Below, one piece after another: positions 8,735 to 16,516 of a stretch of DNA of 64,000 nt. Position numbers and translations under genes: made by a program. This DNA is from Arthrobacter sp. YD4 (lineage in GTDB: Bacteria > Actinomycetota > Actinomycetes > Actinomycetales > Micrococcaceae), in the NCBI RefSeq assembly GCF_030410515.1, contig NZ_JAUHHD010000004.1, positions 62,001 to 126,000 of the forward strand. The letters run 5' to 3'. How positions within the stretch are numbered: the first letter of the stretch is position 1; the number at the start of each line of letters is the position of its first letter. Below the pieces are notes generated by a model. It did no database searches. It was not told where the DNA came from and saw only the letters and a program-made list of their open reading frames with translations.

Positions 8735-9981
8735 GCCGACGCCTGTTCGGCGGTGAGGTCGCCGTCGGCTCCGTCGGCTCTGAGGGAACGGCGTCGGCCC
8801 AGCAACAGCACCAGGGCGGCGACGACGATCACCGCCACTCCGCCGGCACCCGCAACGACGCCGGGCGAACTCCACGGTGAGGGCCCGGCACTGTTACCCA
8901 CCGCGTTACCGACTCCTGTCCCGTTCCCTAGCCCGGGGCCGGCCGGGCCCGCAGGAGCAGAGGCCGGCGCCGGCGGTGCGTAGCGGGAGACCGACCCGTT
9001 GCCCAGGCCGGTGCCCGGCGTCGCCGCGATGATGCTACCGTCCGGGGCCACCGCGAGGTGCCCGGGGCGTCCCTCGGTCGGGATAGTGGAATCGACGGTC
9101 CTGGAACCGGGCTTGATCACCGATATCCCTTCGGTGAGGACACTCGACACGTAAAGCGTCCCGTCGGGTCCGAGCGCCGCCTCGGTGGGGCCGCCGGGGA
9201 CATAGATGGTGTAGCCCACCCGGTCCGCCCCCGTCCCGATGACCGCAACCTTGTTCGTGCTGATGTTCGTGACGTAGACCGTGCCGTCCGGGGCGACGGC
9301 GATGCCGTGGGGATTCTCCGTGGTGCCGGCCACCGTCCCGGTGGGAATCGTGTGGGATGCCGCGGTCTGGCCGGCGGGAACGATCGAGACCGTGCCCTCG
9401 ATTTGGTTGACCACGTAGGCGGTGCCGTCCGCGCCGACGGCGACTTCCACCGGTCCCGCCCCGACCCCGATGACATGGTCCACCGCCGTGCCCCCGGCGG
9501 CAAGGACAAGCACCGTTTTGTTCTCCGGGTTCGGCACATACACTGTGCCGTCAGGGCCGGCGGCAATCAGGTGGTTGCCCCTCGACACCGGGATGGTCCG
9601 GGCGACGGCCGCGGCACCGGGAGGCACGACGCCGATCTCGGCCCCGCCGACGGAGCCACCCTGCTGCTGGGCCACGTAGAGCGTTCCGTCCGGCGCCAGG
9701 GCCAGTCCGGCCACGTTGGGGCCGGTCGTGATCCGGCGCGTAGGGCCCGGCTCGCCCGGCGGAATCACCAGGACCCCGCCGGGGCCGTCGTAGCCGCCGA
9801 TGTAGGCCGTGCCATCCGGGCCAACGACGACATCGACCGGCGTCCCGCCCGTCGATACCACCTCCGCCGGCGCCAAGGCGGCCGGCGCCGCGACATCCTG
9901 GGCCGCGACGGCTTGCCCAGCCCCGCCGCACAGGGCAGCTCCCACAGCCACAACCGTCAGCCAACGTGCTCGTGCCACCAC
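8731..9981 (-). CDS. Membrane-anchored seven-bladed YVTN/NHL-type beta-propeller protein
   Basis: Predicted secreted propeller held by a C-terminal membrane helix. From the GTG at 9981 (GGGGG ribosome site just upstream) the 416 residues give a signal peptide ending near AQAVAA-type sequence, then seven repeats of the form xAxGPDGTxYVxN, including VVVGPDGTAYIGG, LALAPDGTLYVAQ, IAVAPDGTVYVTN and LAVAPDGSIIAAT. A Pro/Gly/Ala-rich linker precedes a transmembrane helix (VVAGAGGVAVIVVAALVLLL) and an RRR cytoplasmic tail. The architecture suits binding of cell-wall or extracellular ligands. No catalytic residues are recognisable, and a Vgb-type lyase activity is not supported. A longer frame to 10089 would run into the divergent umuDC promoter and is rejected. 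Confidence 0.8.
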   Translation of the reverse strand: MVARARWLTVVAVGAALCGGAGQAVAAQDVAAPAALAPAEVVSTGGTPVDVVVGPDGTAYIGGYDGPGGVLVIPPGEPGPTRRITTGPNVAGLALAPDGTLYVAQQQGGSVGGAEIGVVPPGAAAVARTIPVSRGNHLIAAGPDGTVYVPNPENKTVLVLAAGGTAVDHVIGVGAGPVEVAVGADGTAYVVNQIEGTVSIVPAGQTAASHTIPTGTVAGTTENPHGIAVAPDGTVYVTNISTNKVAVIGTGADRVGYTIYVPGGPTEAALGPDGTLYVSSVLTEGISVIKPGSRTVDSTIPTEGRPGHLAVAPDGSIIAATPGTGLGNGSVSRYAPPAPASAPAGPAGPGLGNGTGVGNAVGNSAGPSPWSSPGVVAGAGGVAVIVVAALVLLLGRRRSLRADGADGDLTAEQASA

Positions 9982-10080
9982 TACCCCCAAACAGCGGGCC
10001 GCCCGGCGCGGCCAACCCCCGAAGCCTACTACCGAAGGGTTTCCCCCGGTCCAGTGTCCGCCCCCGGGTTTACACTTAGA

Positions 10081-10098
10081 TTCGAACATATATTCGAA
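10081..10098 (+). promoter_or_regulatory. LexA-type SOS box overlapping the umuDC -10
   Basis: TTCGAACATATATTCGAA contains TCGAAC-ATAT-ATTCGA, which differs at one position from the actinobacterial LexA box TCGAAC-N4-GTTCGA. A TATATT hexamer (10089-10094) lies inside it, so LexA binding would block the -10 directly. The umuD-like GTG follows at 10111 with AAGG in between. Confidence 0.85.
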
Positions 10099-10110
10099 CT
10101 AAGGTGTGTT

Positions 10111-10542
10111 GTGGGCGCAATTATCGGACCCCGCGTGATAGACGCGGGCACTTCCCTCCTCTCGGTGCTGATCTCGCCGGTCCCGGTGGCGGCCGGCTAT
10201 CCCTCGCCCGCGCAGGACTACTTCGACGGCCGCATCGACCTGAACGAACACCTGATCAAGGACATCACCAGCACCTACGTGGTCCGGGTCTCCGGGGACT
10301 CCATGGAGGGCGCCGGGATCAGCGACGGAGACGAACTGATCGTCAACCGGGCGCTGACACCCGTGGACGGATCCGTCGTCGTCGCGGTCCTGGACGGCGA
10401 GCTGACCATCAAGCGGTTACGGATCACCCGCAACGGAGTGGTGCTGCAGGCCGAGAACCTGGCCTACCCGGACATCAGGGTTCCGTCCCTGTCCGAACTC
10501 GTGGTCTGGGGCGTCGCCACGCGCTGCCTCCACGTGGTCTAG
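10111..10542 (+). CDS. umuD: UmuD-like S24 self-cleaving mutagenesis protein
   Basis: A 143-residue LexA/UmuD-family peptidase that would cleave itself when RecA filaments form and then partner the UmuC polymerase. Cleavage site is Ala28-Gly29 in VAAGYPSPAQDY, nucleophile Ser64 in SGDSMEGAGI and general base Lys101 in ELTIKRL. All three are shifted by exactly four residues from E. coli UmuD (Cys24-Gly25, Ser60, Lys97). There is no DNA-binding domain, so this is UmuD and not LexA. Start is GTG 10111 behind AAGG. It sits 9 bp upstream of umuC and is controlled by the SOS box at 10081-10098. Confidence 0.9.
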   Translation: MGAIIGPRVIDAGTSLLSVLISPVPVAAGYPSPAQDYFDGRIDLNEHLIKDITSTYVVRVSGDSMEGAGISDGDELIVNRALTPVDGSVVVAVLDGELTIKRLRITRNGVVLQAENLAYPDIRVPSLSELVVWGVATRCLHVV

Positions 10543-10551
10543 GGCGCCGTC

Positions 10552-11850
10552 ATGGCCAGGCCCGCCCCGATGCGCCAGCTGCCCCAGATCGCCCATGTGG
10601 ACGTCAACTGCTTCTACGCGTCCGCCGAGCGCGCCTTCAACCCCGCCCTGGAGGGCCGTCCCGTCGTCGTGCTGTCCAACAACGATGGCTGTGCCGTCAC
10701 GCGGTCACCCGAGGCGAAGCGGCTGGGGATTGCCTTGGGCGAGCCGTGGTTCAAACTCGCCCCTCGGGCCAGGGAGTGGGGGCTGGTGGCCCTGTCCAGC
10801 AATTACGAACTTTACGGCGACATCAGCGCCCGCGTGATGGAGCTGCTGGGCCGGTTCTCCGCCTGGCTGGAGGTGTACAGCATCGACGAGGCGTTCCTGG
10901 GGGTCAAGGGCACGCCCGCGGAACTGCTGGAGCTGGGCGGACAGATGAAGACGGCGGTGCGGCGCAACGTCGGCGTGCCCGTCTGCGTCGGCATCGCCCC
11001 CACCAAGACGCTGGCGAAGCTGGCCAACAAGTGGGCCAAGAACAATCCTGCCTTCGACGGCGTCTGCCACTGGGAGTCCGTGCCCGCCGCCGCCCGCGAG
11101 CGCCTGATGCGAAGCCTGTCGGTGATCGAAATCTGGGGCGTCGCCACCCGGCTGACCAAGCGGCTCAACGCCCTCGGCATCTACTCGATCCTGGACCTGG
11201 CCCGCGCGGACCCGGTGATGATCCGCGACCGGTTCTCCGTGGTCATGATGCGCACCGTCCTGGAACTGCAGGGCACCCCATGCATCCCGTTGGAAGAGGA
11301 ACGCATCGGACGGGACCAACTGATCTTCTCCCGTTCCTTCTCCGCCCCGCTGACTTCGGCAGCCGGGTTCCGGCAGGTCCTGAGCGTCTACGGGCAACAG
11401 GCCTCCGCCCGGCTGTCCCGGCACGGACTGCAGGCGAAGCTCCTCACCGCGTTCGCGGGCACCTCGCACTTCAACGCCCGGGACGTCTCGTTCCCCACGG
11501 TCAGTGTGGTCCTGCCGATGCCGACGGCGGATCCGGTGATCCTGACGCGGGCGGCGCATGCGCTGCTGCCGCGCATCGTGGACGGCGTGAAGTACGCGAA
11601 GGCCGGCATCATGGTCACCGACCTTCGGCCCACCGGGAACCAGGCACCGCTGTCCCCGTTCGAGAATCCGCACGAGGAACGCCACATCGGGAGCCTGGTG
11701 GAGGACATCACACGCCGCTACGGCCGCGGCTCCATCGGACTGGGCTTCGGCGGTATACGGGGCGGACCGGACTGGAGCATGAGGCGGGACATGCTCTCCC
11801 CCCGCTACACCACCCACTGGGATGAACTCCCCCTGGTCAAGGCCGCCTGA
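10552..11850 (+). CDS. umuC: UmuC, Y-family translesion DNA polymerase
   Basis: Catalytic subunit of DNA polymerase V, which inserts bases opposite lesions at the cost of mutations. The 432-residue protein has the palm motif AHVDVNCFYASAERAFNP, the catalytic pair in YSIDEAFL, the fingers motif VVLSNNDGCAVTRS and the helix-hairpin-helix stretch APTKTLAKLANKWAKN, with a C-terminal UmuC-type region (FSRSFSAPLTS). The length matches UmuC (about 420) and not DinB. It follows umuD in the same SOS transcript. No beta-clamp motif was confidently identified. Confidence 0.93.
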   Translation: MARPAPMRQLPQIAHVDVNCFYASAERAFNPALEGRPVVVLSNNDGCAVTRSPEAKRLGIALGEPWFKLAPRAREWGLVALSSNYELYGDISARVMELLGRFSAWLEVYSIDEAFLGVKGTPAELLELGGQMKTAVRRNVGVPVCVGIAPTKTLAKLANKWAKNNPAFDGVCHWESVPAAARERLMRSLSVIEIWGVATRLTKRLNALGIYSILDLARADPVMIRDRFSVVMMRTVLELQGTPCIPLEEERIGRDQLIFSRSFSAPLTSAAGFRQVLSVYGQQASARLSRHGLQAKLLTAFAGTSHFNARDVSFPTVSVVLPMPTADPVILTRAAHALLPRIVDGVKYAKAGIMVTDLRPTGNQAPLSPFENPHEERHIGSLVEDITRRYGRGSIGLGFGGIRGGPDWSMRRDMLSPRYTTHWDELPLVKAA

Positions 11851-11880
11851 CCGCGCCGGCCTATCAGCTAAGCTCCCGGC

Positions 11881-12453
11881 ATGCCTTCTTCACTGTTTGA
11901 AACGGCCGTCCGGGACGGCGTTGTCCTGAAACCCCTGGAGCCGTGGCACGCCCCGGCCTTCGCCGAGCACATGGACCGGGCCCGGGACCACATCCGCCCC
12001 TGGGTGGGACCGGCTTTCGTCACCGACACCGTCGAGGGCGCCCGGGCCACCCTGCAGCGCTACGCCACGGCTACCGCCCGCGACGGCGCCCGCATCTACG
12101 GCCTCTGGGACGGGGAGCGCATCATTGGCGGCGTCATGTTCGTGGCCTTCGACGCCGGCTGGGGCATCTGCGAGGTCGGCTGCTGGCTGGAACCCGGCGC
12201 GGTGGGCCGCGGACTCGTCACCCGCTCGGTCGCCCTGCTGATGGAATGGGCCTTCGAGGAACGCGGCATGTCCCGGGTGGAGTGGCGGTGCCGGACCGAC
12301 AACCTGCGCAGCGTCGCCATCGCCCGGCGGCTCGGCATGCGTTCGGAGGGCGTGCTCCGCAGCAGCTGGGTGTTTGACGGTTCCCGCTACGACAAGGAAG
12401 TCTTCTCGATCCTCCGCGAGGAGTGGGACGCCGCCCGCCCGGGCTCACGCTAG
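11881..12453 (+). CDS. RimJ/RimL-like GNAT N-acetyltransferase
   Basis: A 190-residue acetyltransferase. It opens with VVLKPLEPWHAPAFAEHMDR, typical of RimL-type proteins, and has EVGCWLEPGAVGRGLVTRSV as the acetyl-CoA-binding segment, followed by RVEWRCRTDNLRSVAIARRL and LGMRSEGVLR. Family members acetylate ribosomal-protein N-termini or small molecules; the substrate here is unknown. It lies 30 bp after umuC on the same strand and could receive read-through from the SOS promoter. Confidence 0.85.
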   Translation: MPSSLFETAVRDGVVLKPLEPWHAPAFAEHMDRARDHIRPWVGPAFVTDTVEGARATLQRYATATARDGARIYGLWDGERIIGGVMFVAFDAGWGICEVGCWLEPGAVGRGLVTRSVALLMEWAFEERGMSRVEWRCRTDNLRSVAIARRLGMRSEGVLRSSWVFDGSRYDKEVFSILREEWDAARPGSR

Positions 12454-12587
12454 GACGTCGGACCCCTCGGCAGCGGCCCCGGCCGCCCGCACCGCAATAC
12501 CCGTCAAAATGCCCGGCGCCATCCGCACCGATGAGGAGCAGAATTAAGGCAGGTTGCTCAGGTCAACTGATTCGCCGGAGGTGGGTC

Positions 12588-13061
12588 ATGGTCACCGGAA
12601 GAAAATGTGGCGTCGTCGCTGCGCTCGCGGCCCTGGTGCTGGGTGTGGCCGGCTGCGGCTCGGGAGGCGGCACGGCTCCCCCGTCCGGCACCTCCGCGAG
12701 CGCCCCCATGCCGATGGACACCGCCGGCACCTCGACGAGCACAGCCGCCTCAACAAGCACGGGCACTTCGACCACCGCGGCCTCTGCCGGCGCGTCGACG
12801 ACGTCGTCCGCCGGGGCCGCCATCACCATCAAGAACTTCGCCTACGGCCCGACCCTTGAGGTGGCGGCGGGCAGCACCGTCACGGTCACCAACACGGACA
12901 GCGCCGCGCACACCGTCACCGCCGATCAGGGCGGCGCCTTCGACGTCACGGTCAAGGGCAGCGGCGGCACGGCCACCTTCACCGCGCCGGGGACGCCCGG
13001 CACCTACACCTATCACTGCACCTTCCACCCCAACATGCACGGAACGCTGGTGGTCAAATGA
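12588..13061 (+). CDS. Cupredoxin-domain lipoprotein
   Basis: Secreted blue-copper-type protein of 157 residues. A lipobox LGVAGC puts the lipidated cysteine at position 23. A Ser/Thr/Ala linker (about residues 25-77) leads to a plastocyanin/azurin-like domain with copper ligands H108, C144, H147 and M150 in HTVTADQ and YHCTFHPNMHG. The ATG at 12588 has an excellent GGAGGTGGG site. Its last codons overlap the next gene (ATGA), a multi-pass membrane protein, so the two are a unit. Likely function is electron transfer or copper handling at the outer face of the membrane. Confidence 0.88.
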   Translation: MVTGRKCGVVAALAALVLGVAGCGSGGGTAPPSGTSASAPMPMDTAGTSTSTAASTSTGTSTTAASAGASTTSSAGAAITIKNFAYGPTLEVAAGSTVTVTNTDSAAHTVTADQGGAFDVTVKGSGGTATFTAPGTPGTYTYHCTFHPNMHGTLVVK

Positions 13062-13504
13062 GCGCCACCGCACACCGGGGCGTTGCCGGCCACCGGAGCC
13101 GGGGCCTTGCCCTGCGGCTGCTGACGGCCGGCTGCCTGGCCGTCGACGCCGGGGTCCATCTTCACCTGGCGCCCGGCTACCAGGCCGGCTCGCCGCAGGG
13201 ACTCGGACAGGGCACGCTCTTTGTCGTCGAGGCGGCCGCCGCCGCGCTCGCCGCCGTCGCCGTCCTTTGGCGGGGTTCCCGGGCGGCGTTTGCCTTCGCG
13301 TTCCTCGTTTCCCTGAGCGCCTTCGCCGCCGTGGTGCTCTACCGCTACGTCGATATCCCCGCGTTCGGTCCCTTCCCCGCTATGTACGACCCGGTCTGGT
13401 TCTGGGAGAAGTCGATCAGCGCCGCCGCGGAAGGCCTGGGCGCGGTTGCGGCGGCCGCGGGGTTCGTCCGGGCCGGTCGAGGACGGACGACGACGGCGGC
13501 CTGA
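13058..13504 (+). CDS. Four-helix membrane protein coupled to the cupredoxin
   Basis: A 148-residue integral membrane protein with four predicted helices (LALRLLTAGCLAV; GTLFVVEAAAAALAAVAVLW; AAFAFAFLVSLSAFAAVVLY; SAAAEGLGAVAAAAGFV). The first helix contains DAGVHLHL and the third loop YRYVDIPAFGPFPAMYDP. Histidines and the adjacent cupredoxin gene (4-base ATGA overlap) suggest a copper-related or redox partner. I do not recognise a named family, although similar small proteins occur next to plastocyanin-like genes in actinobacteria. Confidence 0.7.
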   Translation: MSATAHRGVAGHRSRGLALRLLTAGCLAVDAGVHLHLAPGYQAGSPQGLGQGTLFVVEAAAAALAAVAVLWRGSRAAFAFAFLVSLSAFAAVVLYRYVDIPAFGPFPAMYDPVWFWEKSISAAAEGLGAVAAAAGFVRAGRGRTTTAA

Positions 13505-13622
13505 GCCCAACGCGGTGAGCGCGACTTTAGGGTGCAGAGACCTCAGGGAGCTCACGGTGCCGGGATGTCGGGGCATTAGGCAGCGGCCCCGCACCGGCCC
13601 GCGGCGATACCATGGCCGCATC

Positions 13623-14345
13623 ATGACTGAACTCCGGACCGCCCCGCATCCGGCGGTGGCCGACGTTTCCGTGGCCGCCGTGGCGTACCTCGGTGCCGTC
13701 GCCGTGGTCGCCGGCCCGTCGCTTCCCGTCGGCGGGGGCGCACTGCTCGCGGTGGGCGCCGGCGCGGCGGTGCTGACCGGAGCCGGCGCGAACCTGCTGG
13801 GCCGGGCCGTCCCGTCCTGTACCCCCGCGGACCGGGTCACCCTTGCCCGGGCGGTGCTGGTGGCTTGCTGCGCCGCGCTCACCGCGTCGGGGCTGCTGAC
13901 CGGCGGCCCTTCGGGGCTGCCGCTGCTCGCCGTCGGGACGGCGGCCTTCGCCCTGGACGCCGTGGACGGGCCGGTGGCGCGGCGGACCGGGACCGCCTCG
14001 GCCGACGGCGCCCGCCTCGACACCGCCACCGACGCGGCACTGACGCTGGTACTGGCCTGCGCCGTGGCGGGCAGCCTTGGCGTCTGGGCGCTCGGATCTG
14101 GCCTTCTCTATTACGTGTTCCAAGCCGCGGGCCGGGTCCGGCCGCCGCTTCGCGTGCCATTGCCGCCGTCGGCCGCCCGGAAGGTGATCGGCGCGCTGCA
14201 GCCGGCGGCCCTGCTGTTCGCCCTGGTGCCCGGCATCCCGGGGGCTGCGGCGACCGCTGCGGTCGCGGCCGCACTCGGCCTGCTGGTGTTGTCCTTCGGG
14301 CGGGACGTCGTGGTCCTGGAGCGGCGGCGGGCGGCCGCCGGTTAG
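13623..14345 (+). CDS. CDP-alcohol phosphatidyltransferase family protein
   Basis: Integral membrane enzyme transferring a phosphatidyl or similar group from a CDP-alcohol. The family signature DG-x2-AR-x8-G-x3-D-x3-D is perfect in DGPVARRTGTASADG plus ARLDTATD, between transmembrane helices. At 240 residues with about six helices it is of usual size. The ATG at 13623 is the first start after the short leader; the frame can be extended to 13446 but then overlaps the previous gene. The specific lipid head group is unknown. Its stop overlaps the stop of the converging polymerase gene by three bases. Confidence 0.85.
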   Translation: MTELRTAPHPAVADVSVAAVAYLGAVAVVAGPSLPVGGGALLAVGAGAAVLTGAGANLLGRAVPSCTPADRVTLARAVLVACCAALTASGLLTGGPSGLPLLAVGTAAFALDAVDGPVARRTGTASADGARLDTATDAALTLVLACAVAGSLGVWALGSGLLYYVFQAAGRVRPPLRVPLPPSAARKVIGALQPAALLFALVPGIPGAAATAAVAAALGLLVLSFGRDVVVLERRRAAAG

Positions 14346-15364
14346 TCCTTGGCTTTGGCGCGGCTGGGCTGTACGCGCGGCGGTTCGCCCGGCATCTTGG
14401 GGAAGTCCGGCGGGAACGGCAGCTCGCCGAGGCCGGCCGCGGCATCCCGCTCCCACCAGCCGAGCAGGCCATCGATCGAGCCGGGGTTGGCGTGCATTCC
14501 GGCCCAGGGGTCGCCGGTGGCCCGCAGCCGGTCCGGCACCGTCGCCACGGTCAGGGCAGCCGGATCGGCGTCGTCGAGTTCCTCCCACGTCAGCGGGCAG
14601 GACACCGTCGCCCCCGGCAGCGCCCGCGGGCTGTAGGCCCCGGCCATGGTGCGGTCCCGGTTGGCCTGGTTGAAGTCGATGAAGACCCGTTCCCCGCGCT
14701 CCTCCTTCCACCAGGCGGTGGTTACCTGCTCGGGCATCCGGCGCTCCAGTTCACGGGCCGCGGCGATCACGGCATGCCGGACGTCCAGGAACTCGTGGTC
14801 CGGCTCGATCGGCGCGAACACGTGCAGCCCGCGGTTGCCGGAGGTCTTGATGAAGGCCTCCAGGCCGACGTCGGCGAGGACCTTCCGCAGCTCCCGGGCG
14901 GCGGGGACGGCGTCCCTGAAGGAGGTTCCCGGCTGCGGGTCTAGGTCGATGCGGAGCTGGTCCGGGTTGTCCGGGTTCCCGGCCCGCGATGCCCAGGGGT
15001 GGAAGACCACGGTGTTCATCTGCACCGCCCAGACTGCGGCCGCCGCCTCGTCGATCACCAGCTGCGGGTGGGACCGTCCGCTGGGATAGACCACCGGCAC
15101 CGACCTGACGAAGTCCGGCGCCCCCTTCGGCGGATTCTTCGAGAAGAACTGTTCGCCGTCGACGTCGCCGGAGAAACGCTGCAGGGTGATGGGCCGGTCC
15201 CCATTCGCGGCCAGGAATGCCTCGCCGACGTCGATCATGAACCGCGCCAGGTCCAGCTTGGTCACCCCCGCGGCGGGCCAGACCAGCCGGGACGGGCTGG
15301 AAATCCGGACCTCCCGCTCGCCGTGCGGACCCGGAACCGTCACCATCGTCTCTTCCCTTGCCAT
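14342..15364 (-). CDS. LigD-type DNA polymerase/primase domain protein
   Basis: Stand-alone archaeo-eukaryotic-primase polymerase of the kind fused to ligase D in bacterial end joining. The 340 residues include the metal-binding pair in RIDLDPQPG, the conserved TSGNRGLHVFAPI (catalytic His), WWKEERGERVFIDFNQ and RTMAGAYSPR. Mycobacterial relatives (PolD/Prim-PolC) fill short gaps and add ribonucleotides. No ligase or Ku gene is adjacent. Start ATG 15364 is followed closely by a second in-frame ATG (15346). The gene is divergent from the GerW-like gene. A paralogue lies at 45269-46498. Confidence 0.88.
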   Translation of the reverse strand: MAREETMVTVPGPHGEREVRISSPSRLVWPAAGVTKLDLARFMIDVGEAFLAANGDRPITLQRFSGDVDGEQFFSKNPPKGAPDFVRSVPVVYPSGRSHPQLVIDEAAAAVWAVQMNTVVFHPWASRAGNPDNPDQLRIDLDPQPGTSFRDAVPAARELRKVLADVGLEAFIKTSGNRGLHVFAPIEPDHEFLDVRHAVIAAARELERRMPEQVTTAWWKEERGERVFIDFNQANRDRTMAGAYSPRALPGATVSCPLTWEELDDADPAALTVATVPDRLRATGDPWAGMHANPGSIDGLLGWWERDAAAGLGELPFPPDFPKMPGEPPRVQPSRAKAKD

Positions 15365-15492
15365 GAGGGCAGGCTACCCCGCGCTCGGTCCCGGCGACAC
15401 CCGCCGGGAACGCGTCGCCGCCGGTCCGGTCGCCACGGGAGCCGCGGCCCGGCGTCTGGCTCCGGCTGCCGCCGCTGGCTAGGGTGGCTTCC

Positions 15493-15846
15493 ATGGCTGA
15501 GGCATTGGCGTCCCTGGCGGACGCATTCAAGACGGTGGGGGTCTCCCGGGCGTACGGCGAGCCGATCGACCTCGCGGGAGAGCGGGTGGTGCCCGTGGCG
15601 CTGGTGTCCTTCGGGTTCGGCGGCGGCAGCGCGCCGGCATCCGGGGAGGAACCCGGCGGGGCCGGCGGAGGCGGGGGCGGGTTTGTCCTGCCGCTGGGAG
15701 TGTATGCGGGCGGCCGCGATGGCCGGAGCGTATTCCGACCCAACCCGGTGGTCCTGATGGCCGCCGCGGTGCCCCTGGTGTGCGCCGCGGGCTGGGCGCT
15801 GAGGGCCCTGGTCCCCGGAACGCGGGCGGCAGGTGCCCGTGGTTGA
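15493..15846 (+). CDS. GerW/YtfJ-like protein
   Basis: A 117-residue protein with the GerW core: VSRAYGEPIDLAGERVVPVALVSFGFGGG, then a Gly-rich stretch (GGAGGGGGGF), LPLGVYA and a C-terminal hydrophobic helix near VVLMAAAVPLVCAAGWAL. YtfJ is needed for spore germination in Bacillus; actinobacterial homologues are common but unexplained. ATG 15493 is preferred over the GTG at 15484. The next gene starts 14 bp before this stop, so it is the first of a tightly packed operon. Confidence 0.8.
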   Translation: MAEALASLADAFKTVGVSRAYGEPIDLAGERVVPVALVSFGFGGGSAPASGEEPGGAGGGGGGFVLPLGVYAGGRDGRSVFRPNPVVLMAAAVPLVCAAGWALRALVPGTRAAGARG

Positions 15847-16516
15847 GGAGGCGCTGAGCATCGACGTGGACGGCACCGCGGTGTCCGCCGTTTATGCCCG
15901 GCCCGACCACCCGGTGGCCACGCTGGTGCTGGCGCACGGGGCCGGCGCCGGGATGGACCACCCCTTCATGACCGGCTTCACCGCCGCCCTGGACGACGAC
16001 GGCGTCGCCACCCTCCGCTTCAACTTCCCCTACCGGGAGGCCGGGCGGAAGTTCCCGGACCGCCCGCCGGTCGCCATTGCAACGTGGCGGGCCGCGATGG
16101 CTGCCGCACGCGAACGCTCCACCGGCGAGCCGGTCTGGGCGGCCGGGAAGTCCTTCGGCGGCCGGATGGCGTCCATGGCGGTGGCCGAGGGGATGCCGGC
16201 GGCCGGCCTTGTCTACCTCGGCTACCCGCTGCACCCGCCGGGCAAGCCGGAGAAGCTCCGGGACGAACACCTCTACGGCGTGAGCGTGCCCATGTTGTTC
16301 CTGCAGGGCACCCGGGACACCTTCGCCACCGGGAACCTGTTGGACACGGTTGCCGCCCGGATCGGGCCCTCCGCCGAGGTGCAGTGGGTCGAGGGCGGGG
16401 ACCACTCCTTCGCCGTGGCCGGCAGGAAGCGCCCCGCGGACCAGATCGGCGCGGGACTGGCGGAACCGGTGGCCCGTTTCCTCCGGTCCCATGCCCCGGA
16501 AGGAACCGGGAAGTGA
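15833..16516 (+). CDS. Alpha/beta hydrolase (dienelactone-hydrolase/KANL3-TEX30-like)
   Basis: A 227-residue serine hydrolase. The oxyanion region LVLAHGAGAGMDHPFM, the nucleophile elbow AAGKSFGGRMA, the acid region LFLQGTRDTFA and the catalytic His in VEGGDHSFAV are all present and in order. GKSFGGR elbows characterise the KANL3/Tex30-like group, whose substrates are unknown. The GTG at 15833 overlaps the GerW-like gene by 14 bp, and its TGA overlaps the next GTG (GTGA). It is therefore the middle gene of a coupled operon. Confidence 0.85.
   Translation: MPVVEEALSIDVDGTAVSAVYARPDHPVATLVLAHGAGAGMDHPFMTGFTAALDDDGVATLRFNFPYREAGRKFPDRPPVAIATWRAAMAAARERSTGEPVWAAGKSFGGRMASMAVAEGMPAAGLVYLGYPLHPPGKPEKLRDEHLYGVSVPMLFLQGTRDTFATGNLLDTVAARIGPSAEVQWVEGGDHSFAVAGRKRPADQIGAGLAEPVARFLRSHAPEGTGK

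Noticed and set aside
9982..10089. N-terminal extension of the propeller gene to 10089
   Set aside because: Would cover the SOS promoter region and precede the signal peptide; the GTG at 9981 has a ribosome site.
12454..12587. Search for a promoter or small gene before the cupredoxin
   Set aside because: No reliable promoter pair or open frame with a ribosome site other than the cupredoxin's own.
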